Virus record (IMG/VR): IMGVR_UViG_3300044707_000453
Coordinates: 1-23,921 of that record
Direction: 5' to 3' (one strand)
From: a virus
Length of the DNA stretch: 23,921 nucleotides
The translations under genes were made by a program, and so were the position numbers. Positions within the stretch are counted from its first letter, which is position 1, and each line of letters begins with the position of its first letter. Below are positions 15,716 to 21,155 of this stretch, piece by piece. The notes under the pieces were generated by a model, which was given only the letters and a program-made list of their open reading frames with translations, searched no databases and was not told the DNA's origin.

Positions 15716-16467
15716 ACATCTGCGTCCTAATGCCCACCTACGGCCGCACGCGCGAATTGATCGAGAACGCCATCGCCTGTTTCGAAAGCCAGACCCACGT
15801 CGACGAGGGGTGGTGGCACGAGCAGCAGGGCCGCCGCTGGTCGCTCCTGCGGTCCCCGCAGCGAGCGCCCGACCTGGGGTCGAAATACAACTGGATGGTG
15901 CGTCACGCCCGCGCGAACTGGACCGACTGGACCGGCCTACCCGGCAAGCCCGATGCCTACGCGGTGTGGGATGACGACGACATCTACCTCCCGTGGCATC
16001 TGCACGCCGTTGCCGAGGCCCTCGCCACGCGGGCCTGGGCGCATCCCGGCGCGGTCTGGTCGACCTACACCGGCTCGCCGCAGATCGAGGAGGCCGCGGG
16101 GCGATTCCACGGGGCACTGGCGGTCCGCGACATCGCCGCCGATTGGGTCGAGACGCGGCGCAGCACCTTCGACCAGGAGATGCTCGCGCGTCTCCAGGCC
16201 ACCTACGGCACCCCTGGCCGCCCGGATGACTACGGCTCCCCGTCGTACGTCTTCCGCTGGGCGGATACCGGGTCGCATCACTGCCAAGCCTACATGCGAG
16301 GCCGTGACGACGAGACGTGGTACGACCGCTACGCCGAGGTGATCCGCGAGCGCCGAGCAGCGGCCGGCGAACGCCCGCCGGAGATCCTCGTGCCGCGGTT
16401 CGACGCGGCAGCGTCGAGGACGCGGGGACTGATCGAGCAGCAGCTCGGCCGCGCGGTGTGGAGATGA
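15712..16467 (+). CDS. GT2-type glycosyltransferase
   Basis: A 251-residue protein starting in an ATGA overlap with the methyltransferase gene. It opens with the GT-A signature ICVLMPTYGRTRELIENAIA, and DLGSKYNWMVRHAR corresponds to the usual conserved region before the metal site. YAVWDDDDIYLPWHL (DDDD at 87-90) carries the DxD motif that binds Mn2+ and the nucleotide-sugar. The C-terminal part (PSYVFRWADTGSHHCQAYMR) could form the acceptor side. No membrane segment is present, so it should be cytoplasmic. It ends the three-gene cassette and may extend or branch the sugar placed by the 13158 enzyme. The sugar donor cannot be read from the sequence. Confidence 0.75.
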   Translation: MNICVLMPTYGRTRELIENAIACFESQTHVDEGWWHEQQGRRWSLLRSPQRAPDLGSKYNWMVRHARANWTDWTGLPGKPDAYAVWDDDDIYLPWHLHAVAEALATRAWAHPGAVWSTYTGSPQIEEAAGRFHGALAVRDIAADWVETRRSTFDQEMLARLQATYGTPGRPDDYGSPSYVFRWADTGSHHCQAYMRGRDDETWYDRYAEVIRERRAAAGERPPEILVPRFDAAASRTRGLIEQQLGRAVWR

Positions 16468-16676
16468 GCGAGGCCCAGTATTCCGCCGCCGTCGCGTCGA
16501 TGATCCGCGCGGCGGCCCAGCGGGAAAACTTGTCGATCCGGGCACTCGCCCGGCAGTCCGGCGTATCGAAGTCGGCCGTTCAGCGGGCGCTCGCCGGCAC
16601 GCTGCCGCAGGCCTACACGCTGGCCCTAATCTGTGACCGGCTGGGCGTGATTCTGCCCCGCCCAAAAAAATCGTGA
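16464..16676 (+). CDS. Small helix-turn-helix regulator (Cro/XRE-like)
   Basis: A 70-residue protein in an ATGA overlap with the glycosyltransferase gene. SIRALARQSGVSKSAVQRAL (residues ~24-43) is a textbook helix-turn-helix: Ala and Gly at the turn positions and a Val/Ser recognition helix. TLPQAYTLALICDRLGVIL completes the five-helix fold. It is a single DNA-binding domain, like Cro. It lies immediately before the best promoter in the window, whose -35 region contains the small palindrome GTGTATTGACAC. It therefore probably controls the switch to the genes that follow. Repressor or activator role and target are inferred from position. Confidence 0.82.
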   Translation: MSEAQYSAAVASMIRAAAQRENLSIRALARQSGVSKSAVQRALAGTLPQAYTLALICDRLGVILPRPKKS

Positions 16677-16685
16677 GAGAGTGTA

Positions 16686-16712
16686 TTGACACTAGCATGG
16701 CGTGCCGATAAT
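16686..16712 (+). promoter_or_regulatory. Sigma70-type promoter for the early-type gene block
   Basis: TTGACA (16686-16691) is a perfect -35 hexamer, followed after 15 bases by GATAAT (16707-16712), a five-of-six match to the -10 consensus. The 15-base spacer is short of the ideal 17. GTGT-ATTG-ACAC (16681-16692) is a perfect small palindrome overlapping the -35 and is a candidate operator. It is the only near-consensus promoter I found in an intergenic space here. It points into the gene at 16763. Confidence 0.65.
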
Positions 16713-16748
16713 GTATCTGTACCAGTTACGGGACACGTCATTCAACAC

Positions 16749-16760
16749 AAAGGGATTTAC
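16749..16760 (+). repeat. Repeated translation leader AAAGGGATTTAC (copy 1; copy 2 at 17225-17236)
   Basis: The same 12 bases occur just before two consecutive genes: at 16749-16760 (ATG at 16763) and 17225-17236 (ATG at 17237). The gene at 17790 has a related AAAGGGAAACGT. The core AAGGG serves as ribosome site, and the identical downstream TTTAC suggests duplication or shared control, for example by the CsrA-like protein, which binds GGA-containing leaders. Confidence 0.6.
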
Positions 16761-16762
16761 CG

Positions 16763-17170
16763 ATGGCCAACACCGTCAAGTATCAAGTCACCAAGTGCAT
16801 CGGCTACACCGGCAAGAACGCGGCCAAGACCTGGATCGCGAGCATCACTGGCATTGACGCCGATTTCGGTTTCCGCCGCGAGTTCTGCCAGACAAAGTGC
16901 AGCGACGACGAGCAGCGCGACGAGATGTTGCGAGCCCGCCGCAAAGGCAAAGGTAGCTGGATCGAGACCGCCGACGTGTGCGTCGGTCTGTACGAGATCG
17001 CCACCGCCGACGGCCGCAGCTATCGGGTCGTCTACGTCAAGGACGGTGAAGTCGTCAGCATGAAGACCGACATCGACAGGGTAACCGCCATGGCCAAGCT
17101 TATGACCGCCGGCGAGTCATTCGAGGCCGCGCGGCTTGCGACCCGCAAGCCAGCGACCAAGGCCAGCTAG
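16763..17170 (+). CDS. Hypothetical early protein
   Basis: A 135-residue basic protein, first gene after the promoter. It starts at ATG 16763, preceded by AAAGGGATTTACCG. It has a two-sheet look: VKYQVTKCIGYTGKNAAKTW, IASITGIDADFGFRREFCQT, VCVGLYEIATADGRSYRVVY and VKDGEVVSMKTD are likely strands. The C-terminal segment RVTAMAKLMTAGESFEAARL is probably a helix, and there is a Lys/Arg-rich tail. Three Cys are spread out without a zinc pattern. I do not recognise the family. Promoter-proximal position, strong ribosome site and size fit a highly expressed early phage protein such as a host takeover factor or DNA-associated protein, but that is a guess. Confidence 0.6.
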   Translation: MANTVKYQVTKCIGYTGKNAAKTWIASITGIDADFGFRREFCQTKCSDDEQRDEMLRARRKGKGSWIETADVCVGLYEIATADGRSYRVVYVKDGEVVSMKTDIDRVTAMAKLMTAGESFEAARLATRKPATKAS

Positions 17171-17190
17171 TCACTCTCACGCATCACGCA

Positions 17191-17211
17191 CCGGCCGCAC
17201 GTCGCGGCCGG
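17191..17211 (+). terminator. Strong GC hairpin between two early genes
   Basis: CCGGCCGC (17191-17198) and GCGGCCGG (17204-17211) form a perfect 8-bp stem with a 5-base loop, 20 bases after the stop of the 16763 gene. No T tract follows, so it may be an attenuator, an RNA-stability element or a weak terminator. GCATCAC flanks it on both sides (from 17181 and from 17212). Confidence 0.5.
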
Positions 17212-17236
17212 GCATCACACTACGAAAGGGATTTAC

Positions 17237-17587
17237 ATGACCGAATCGAACCGAATCGCCGAAATCGCCAGCGTACTCATCACCCACGGCCCGGTCTTCA
17301 GCGGCGGCGACCGGCAGACCGCCCAACGCATCGCCAATGAGTGGTACGACCACGGGTTCGACGCCGCCGAGACTGACGAGTGGTGCGGCGCCGGTTGCTG
17401 GGACGCGAGCGTGGCGGCCGAGTTCCACGAGGCCCATATGACGCCACGCATCGCCTCGCGGGCGTGCGAGCGCTACGACGAGCGGCACGGGCAGACGCGC
17501 GGCATGGACGCCATGTACGCGACGTGCAACGGCGACCTGCCTACCGCCGCGATCATCGCGGACTGGCTGACGCCAGACGAAGCTTAG
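17237..17587 (+). CDS. Hypothetical acidic early protein
   Basis: A 116-residue acidic protein with ATG 17237 directly after AAAGGGATTTAC. It is mostly helical: RIAEIASVLITHGPVFSGGD, TAQRIANEWYDHGFDAAETD, EWCGAGCWDASVAAEFHEAH, and a C-terminal NGDLPTAAIIADWLTPDEA. The pattern (G/F)DAAExxxWxxAGCWDA suggests helices packed through Trp, without catalytic motifs. Four Cys do not make a clear metal site. The family is not recognised. It shares the leader of the preceding gene and is probably in the same early regulon. Confidence 0.6.
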   Translation: MTESNRIAEIASVLITHGPVFSGGDRQTAQRIANEWYDHGFDAAETDEWCGAGCWDASVAAEFHEAHMTPRIASRACERYDERHGQTRGMDAMYATCNGDLPTAAIIADWLTPDEA

Positions 17588-17629
17588 GCCGCATCTGACG
17601 TGACCACGAGGGAGTTCCGCACTAGTGTT

Positions 17630-17760
17630 AGCCGCGAAAGCGGCTTGAAAAAGCGGGAGCGTGCAGGAGGCTAGTGACTGATGCACGACTGGGCCGTGAC
17701 AGCAACTCGCAGAACCGTACATGCGTAGCACGGAGTCGGTGACACGCCGGAGAGACGGCG
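17630..17760 (+). ncRNA. Candidate structured RNA or leader in the 17588-17789 intergenic region
   Basis: In an otherwise densely packed genome this 202-base gap holds four stems in a row. The first is AGCCGC-GAAA-GCGGCT (17630-17645, GNRA tetraloop). The second is CGTGCA...TGCACG (17660-17665 with 17682-17687). The third is GACT-(GGG bulge)-CCGTG pairing with CACGG-AGTC (17687-17698 with 17729-17737). The fourth is CGCCG-GAGAGA-CGGCG (17745-17760). The second and third share base 17687, so they would compete for it or lose one pair. It does not look like tRNA, and no intron domain V is evident. It may be a long leader for the 17790 gene or an independent small RNA. Confidence 0.4.
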
Positions 17761-17789
17761 ACTTCAAATCAATTAGCAAAGGGAAACGT

Positions 17790-18086
17790 ATGTCGAAAAT
17801 CAAAAAGTGGCACAATGTTCGGCGACTGCACGAAGAGCTGGTCGCGGCCGAGCCGACGTGGCACGAGGAGAAGTGCGGCGGTTTGCATTTGCAGCACGAA
17901 AAACTCGGCGACATCACGAAGCTGGCTGCGGCCTGGATTCGTGCCCGAAGGCTGGAGTTGTACCGCGATTTAATCGCCTACAGTCGCGAGCAAGTCCTAG
18001 CGACCGCCCGCGAAGCCCTGGCCGAGTGCGAGCAGATCCGGGCCGACGCGGCAATGGACGTTGAATCAATTGAGGAGGGACGGTAA
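17790..18086 (+). CDS. Hypothetical helical protein
   Basis: A 98-residue protein begun at ATG 17790, five bases after AAAGGGA; an upstream in-frame ATG at 17721 lies within the structured leader and lacks a ribosome site. It is highly charged and likely all helical (NVRRLHEELVAAEPTWHEEK, LAAAWIRARRLELYRDLIAY, TAREALAECEQIRADAAMDV). One His/Cys cluster, HEEKCGGLHLQH (residues ~28-39), might bind metal. No family is recognised. It is followed without a gap by the 18087 gene, so it starts a tightly packed operon leading to the recombination genes. Confidence 0.58.
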   Translation: MSKIKKWHNVRRLHEELVAAEPTWHEEKCGGLHLQHEKLGDITKLAAAWIRARRLELYRDLIAYSREQVLATAREALAECEQIRADAAMDVESIEEGR

Positions 18087-18425
18087 ATGCCAACGCGAAA
18101 TTTTTCTACGACGTGGGTGGCGACAATCGCCACGGACTGGGTGCTGGAGTCGCCGGGCCCATTTGCCGCTCCAAGTATTCACAGCCTCTACGAGGCGCTT
18201 GAATGGATGACTGGCCGCCAAACCTACACCCACCAGTTGCCAGAGCGGTGCGCGGAGTGCCGCCCGCACGTGCTGGCCCAACTGCCGCAGCTTGCGGCGA
18301 TGGTCGACGAGATCGAGACGCGGTGCGCGGCCGGTGACTGGGAAGCACTGCGGCTTGACCTGATCGCACGTCTCGGCCCGACGTTGCCGCTGTCGCCAAT
18401 CGGGGAGGCCCCGCCATGCCGCTAA
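18087..18425 (+). CDS. Small phage protein with THQLP...C.P motif (DUF7736-like)
   Basis: A 112-residue protein with ATG 18087 immediately after the previous stop and a ribosome site GGAGGGA 6-12 bases before. The central block LYEALEWMTGRQTYTHQLPE, followed by CAECRPHVLAQLPQLAAMVD, matches a short phage family (MTG...THQLPR...C.P.L..Q.PQL) known from recombination and early regions of other phages. Its function is unknown. Conserved Cys and His in this block may coordinate metal or line a small active site. It overlaps the CsrA-like gene by 10 bases. The family name is from memory and should be confirmed. Confidence 0.6.
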   Translation: MPTRNFSTTWVATIATDWVLESPGPFAAPSIHSLYEALEWMTGRQTYTHQLPERCAECRPHVLAQLPQLAAMVDEIETRCAAGDWEALRLDLIARLGPTLPLSPIGEAPPCR

Positions 18426-18610
18426 GTGTCACCCGCAAGCCCGGCGAGGGCCTGCGAATCGAATTCGTCCGCTGCGACGGCTCGACCGTCGAGGCGATGA
18501 TCCGAGTCCACCACCGCGAGGACGGCGACCGCTTTCTGCTGACCTGCGACGCGCCCCGCGAGGTCCGCTTCATCCGCGAGGAACTCGAACGGAGGCCGCC
18601 CCGTGGTTGA
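18416..18610 (+). CDS. csrA: CsrA/RsmA-family RNA-binding regulator
   Basis: A 64-residue protein with the CsrA plan. LSVTRKPGEGLRIE (3-16) corresponds to the first strand with the conserved TRK-GE. A middle strand region VEAMIRVHHREDGDRFLLTC follows, then DAPREVRFIREELERR (45-60), equivalent to the APKEVxVxREEI that ends CsrA; Arg54 matches the GGA-contacting arginine. CsrA dimers bind GGA motifs near ribosome sites and repress or stabilise mRNAs. A phage copy could control phage or host mRNAs. The protein is slightly longer than host CsrA in the loop. It overlaps the genes on both sides (by 10 and 8 bases). The target set is unknown. Confidence 0.78.
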   Translation: MPLSVTRKPGEGLRIEFVRCDGSTVEAMIRVHHREDGDRFLLTCDAPREVRFIREELERRPPRG

Positions 18611-18710
18611 TTGTCTCATCGACTGTCTGATCGTGGTGTCGGCCCCGCTCGCCACCCTGGCGGTGATCGCGGCAGCGGCCGAGGTTTGTTTGTTTGGACT
18701 TTATCCTTAG
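18603..18710 (+). CDS. Small single-span membrane peptide
   Basis: A 35-codon reading frame starting with GTG that overlaps the CsrA-like stop by 8 bases. It is preceded by GGAGG about 9 bases upstream. It encodes a nearly continuous hydrophobic stretch (CLIVVSAPLATLAVIAAAAE) with an acidic N-terminus, consistent with one membrane span. It ends just before the ribosome site of the exonuclease gene, filling what would otherwise be a gap. Function is not recognisable; small membrane proteins at this place may be superinfection or lysis-related. Shortness makes the call uncertain. Confidence 0.4.
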   Translation: MVDCLIDCLIVVSAPLATLAVIAAAAEVCLFGLYP

Positions 18711-18720
18711 GAGATTGTTT

Positions 18721-19800
18721 GTGATCCCGAAATGGCAACTAAAAGCGGCGCTCGACGAAATCGCCGAGCGCGGCGAAGAACACGGGCAGATGCACGCCCT
18801 GTCTGTGCGGTTCGACTGCTGGCTCGATGTCCACGATTGGGGCGATAAGCATTGGCTCGCCGAGCGCCGCAAGGGCATTGGCGGGTCCGACGCCGCCGCC
18901 GCTGTCTGTGTCAGCCCTTGGAAGCACGCCCTCGGCCTCTGGGCGGAGAAGTGCGGCATCGCCGAACCGGAGGCCCCGGCCGACGCCCAGGCGGTGCGGA
19001 TGGGCCACCTGCTGGAGCCGGTGGTGCTCGAAGCCTACCGGCAGGAGCGCCCCGACGCCCAGTGCGACCTGTGGCCCCAACACGTGATCGTTCACGACGA
19101 CGAGCGGCCGTGGCTCCGCTGCACGCCAGACGCGATTGGCTGGGACGCCGGCCGCCGCGACTGGTATCTCATCCAGATCAAGACGGCCCGCGAGACGGCC
19201 CCGCGCGAAACGCCGGTGCACTACGAGATCCAGTGCCAGCACGAGATGATGGCTACGGGGCTCGACCGCTGCCTGCTGCTGACGCTCTACGGCGGCCGCG
19301 ACCTGACGGTGGTGCAGCTCGACGCCGACAAGGCCGTGCAGGGGTGGTTGCTCGAAGTCGAGGCCAAGCTGTGGCAGGCGGTCGAGACCCGCGAGCGGCC
19401 GACGTGGGCCGAGGAGTTCGGCGACCCGCGACAAGTGGCCGACGACATGCGGCGCGTCTACCCGTGGGACGATGGCGAGATCGTCGAACTGGATCCGCTG
19501 TTCGCCCAGATATCCGCGGACCTATCCGCGTGGAAACGGCAGCGAAAGGAACTCGACGAACAGATCGAGTACGCCGAGTCGCGGATCAAGACCGCCATCG
19601 GTCCGCACGTCGCGGGCTCGCTGCCGGACGGCTCCGGGGCGTGGTATTGGCAGACGCAGGAGCGCAAAGGCTACACCGTCGAGCCGTCGACCTGCCGCGT
19701 CCTCCGGTTTAAGAAAGCGAAATCGACTGAATTTCGCGACAAGGCGTTGAAGATGGCAGACGAACTAATGCAATCGAACTGGAGTGAAACCAATGAGTGA
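18721..19800 (+). CDS. YqaJ-like viral recombinase (exonuclease)
   Basis: A 359-residue protein started by GTG 18721, seven bases after TAGGAG; the longer in-frame TTG at 18694 lacks a ribosome site. It has the PD-(D/E)xK nuclease pattern of YqaJ/lambda exonuclease: RRKGIGGSDAAAAVCVSPW (49-67), GHLLEPVVLEAY with Glu99, RCTPDAIGW with Asp137, and IQIKTA (Gln152, Lys154). Then comes HYEIQCQHEMMATG with the helix Gln171. The residue before the catalytic lysine is Gln instead of the usual Glu. It degrades one strand of double-stranded ends to give single strands for the annealing protein encoded next; the two genes overlap by 8 bases. The ~110 C-terminal residues are coiled and may contact the partner. 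Confidence 0.85.
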   Translation: MIPKWQLKAALDEIAERGEEHGQMHALSVRFDCWLDVHDWGDKHWLAERRKGIGGSDAAAAVCVSPWKHALGLWAEKCGIAEPEAPADAQAVRMGHLLEPVVLEAYRQERPDAQCDLWPQHVIVHDDERPWLRCTPDAIGWDAGRRDWYLIQIKTARETAPRETPVHYEIQCQHEMMATGLDRCLLLTLYGGRDLTVVQLDADKAVQGWLLEVEAKLWQAVETRERPTWAEEFGDPRQVADDMRRVYPWDDGEIVELDPLFAQISADLSAWKRQRKELDEQIEYAESRIKTAIGPHVAGSLPDGSGAWYWQTQERKGYTVEPSTCRVLRFKKAKSTEFRDKALKMADELMQSNWSETNE

Positions 19801-20701
19801 CGCAGTACAAACGAAACCGCAAACACAAACACCCGCTACGGCAGAGCCGACGGGCATCACGATTGACCTCGCGCACGCGGCGGCCGTTGCGATCCGCCAA
19901 GGCGGCGGAGCGTCCATCGCCACGATGGTCGACGCCATGCAAGTGGCCAAGGTGCTCGCCCTGAGCGCCCAGGCCGTACCGCCGCATTGCCGAGGAAAAC
20001 CGGGCATCTGCCTGGGGATCGTCCTGGCCGCCGCCGAGCTGAATTTGTCGCCGACGGCATTGGCGAACAAAACCTACGTGGTCAACGATCGGCTGGCGTA
20101 CGAGTCGCAGGCCATCCATGCCATCGTCGAGCGGCGGGCACCGCTGGCCCGTCGGCTGCGGCCGATATACATGGGCGAAGGCGAGAATCGCCAATGTCAG
20201 GTCAAAGGGTATTTGCACGGCGAGGAGGAGCCGTTCATTTACACGTCGCCGAAGATCAAAGACATCAAGCCCAAGAACTCGCCGCTTTGGGCGACCAAGC
20301 CGGACTTGCAGCTCTGGTACAACGCTGTACGTGACTGGGCGCGAATGTACGTGCCGGACGTGATCCTTGGCATGTATACCGCCGATGAACTCGACGGGCC
20401 GGCCGCGCCCGCATCCCGACCGCCCCGCACGGCCGCCGAGGCGATGCAACGGGCCACCGCTCCGAGAACCGTGGTGACGCAAGTCGCACCGCCACCGCCG
20501 CCACCCGTGGGCGTGCCTGGGGACTCGCCGGCAATGGCCGCGTGGCGTTCGTCGATCGACGCCGAGGCCGCAGCGGGTCGCGACGTGTCGCGGTGGGCCA
20601 TCCCCGCGACGCTGACCGAGGAGGAGTTCGAAGAGGCCGTGACGTACCGCGACATTTTGACGGCCGCCCGCGAGGCGGCGAAAGGAGACGCGGGGCAATG
20701 A
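19793..20701 (+). CDS. recT: RecT-family single-strand annealing protein
   Basis: A 302-residue protein; ATG 19793 follows GGAG by 8 bases and overlaps the exonuclease stop. After a Thr/Pro/Gln-rich start it shows the RecT core: MQVAKVLALSAQAVPPHCRG, ICLGIVLAAAELNLSPTALA, NKTYVVNDRLAYESQAIHAI, then NSPLWATKPDLQLWYNAVRD and WARMYVPDVILGMYTADE. This is the pattern of phage RecT-type annealing proteins. It coats single strands made by the exonuclease and pairs complementary strands during recombination and recombination-dependent replication. The last ~90 residues are low complexity, with proline runs around 238-242, and may be a flexible tail. A GTG at 19784 is an alternative start. Confidence 0.85.
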   Translation: MSDAVQTKPQTQTPATAEPTGITIDLAHAAAVAIRQGGGASIATMVDAMQVAKVLALSAQAVPPHCRGKPGICLGIVLAAAELNLSPTALANKTYVVNDRLAYESQAIHAIVERRAPLARRLRPIYMGEGENRQCQVKGYLHGEEEPFIYTSPKIKDIKPKNSPLWATKPDLQLWYNAVRDWARMYVPDVILGMYTADELDGPAAPASRPPRTAAEAMQRATAPRTVVTQVAPPPPPPVGVPGDSPAMAAWRSSIDAEAAAGRDVSRWAIPATLTEEEFEEAVTYRDILTAAREAAKGDAGQ

Positions 20702-20937
20702 CCAAGAAACCGGACGCCGAACCGAAGGCGGAAAAAAAGCCGCCGTATCAAGTCGCCAAAGAGGACATCCTGTTCGCCAGCGGCCTGATGTCTGAGATTT
20801 GCGGCTTGGTGATCGAGTGTCATCAAGATTTGCAAAGAGACATCTGGAAGCGCGCCGCGTGTATTTCCGAACTGTTGCGGCAAATGCGAAAAAACGCGGA
20901 GTGGGCCGAGCGGCAGCAAGGAGACGCGAGCAAATGA
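20698..20937 (+). CDS. Hypothetical small protein between recT and the SMC-like ATPase
   Basis: A 79-residue protein starting in an ATGA overlap with recT and ending in another with the next gene. The N-terminal ~20 residues are Lys/Pro-rich (KKPDAEPKAEKKPPYQ), followed by a helix LFASGLMSEICGLVIECHQD and a charged helix WKRAACISELLRQMRKNAEW. No family is recognised. Its strict embedding in the recombination operon suggests an accessory role with the exonuclease, RecT or ATPase. Confidence 0.55.
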   Translation: MTKKPDAEPKAEKKPPYQVAKEDILFASGLMSEICGLVIECHQDLQRDIWKRAACISELLRQMRKNAEWAERQQGDASK

Positions 20938-21155
20938 CAAACCAAGGCGCTTTCGGAAAAAACCAAGGCGATTACGGGCTCGCGGTATCGCATCTCCGCG
21001 AGGCCATTTTGCACTGCATTTTTTTGAGCGCCGACGATGACGCCGAGTTCAAGGGCGACATCGGCACAATGACCCAAATATTCGAGAAGCTAAAGACCAG
21101 GGAAGCCAAAGCAAAGGAGACCAAAGAATGTCTGACATCACCATCCGAAACGTAG
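20934..21155 (+). CDS. Hypothetical small protein overlapping the ATPase gene
   Basis: A 73-residue protein, ATGA overlap upstream and a 28-base overlap with the ATPase gene downstream. It contains DYGLAVSHLREAILHCIFLS and a helical Lys/Glu-rich end, FEKLKTREAKAKETKE. The ribosome site of the ATPase (AAAGGAG) lies inside its coding region, so the two are probably coupled. No family is recognised. Confidence 0.5.
   Translation: MTNQGAFGKNQGDYGLAVSHLREAILHCIFLSADDDAEFKGDIGTMTQIFEKLKTREAKAKETKECLTSPSET

Noticed and set aside
17630-17760. The structured region as a tRNA or group II intron remnant
   Set aside because: No cloverleaf with a T-loop GTTC pattern, no CCA end, and no recognisable domain V or reverse transcriptase.
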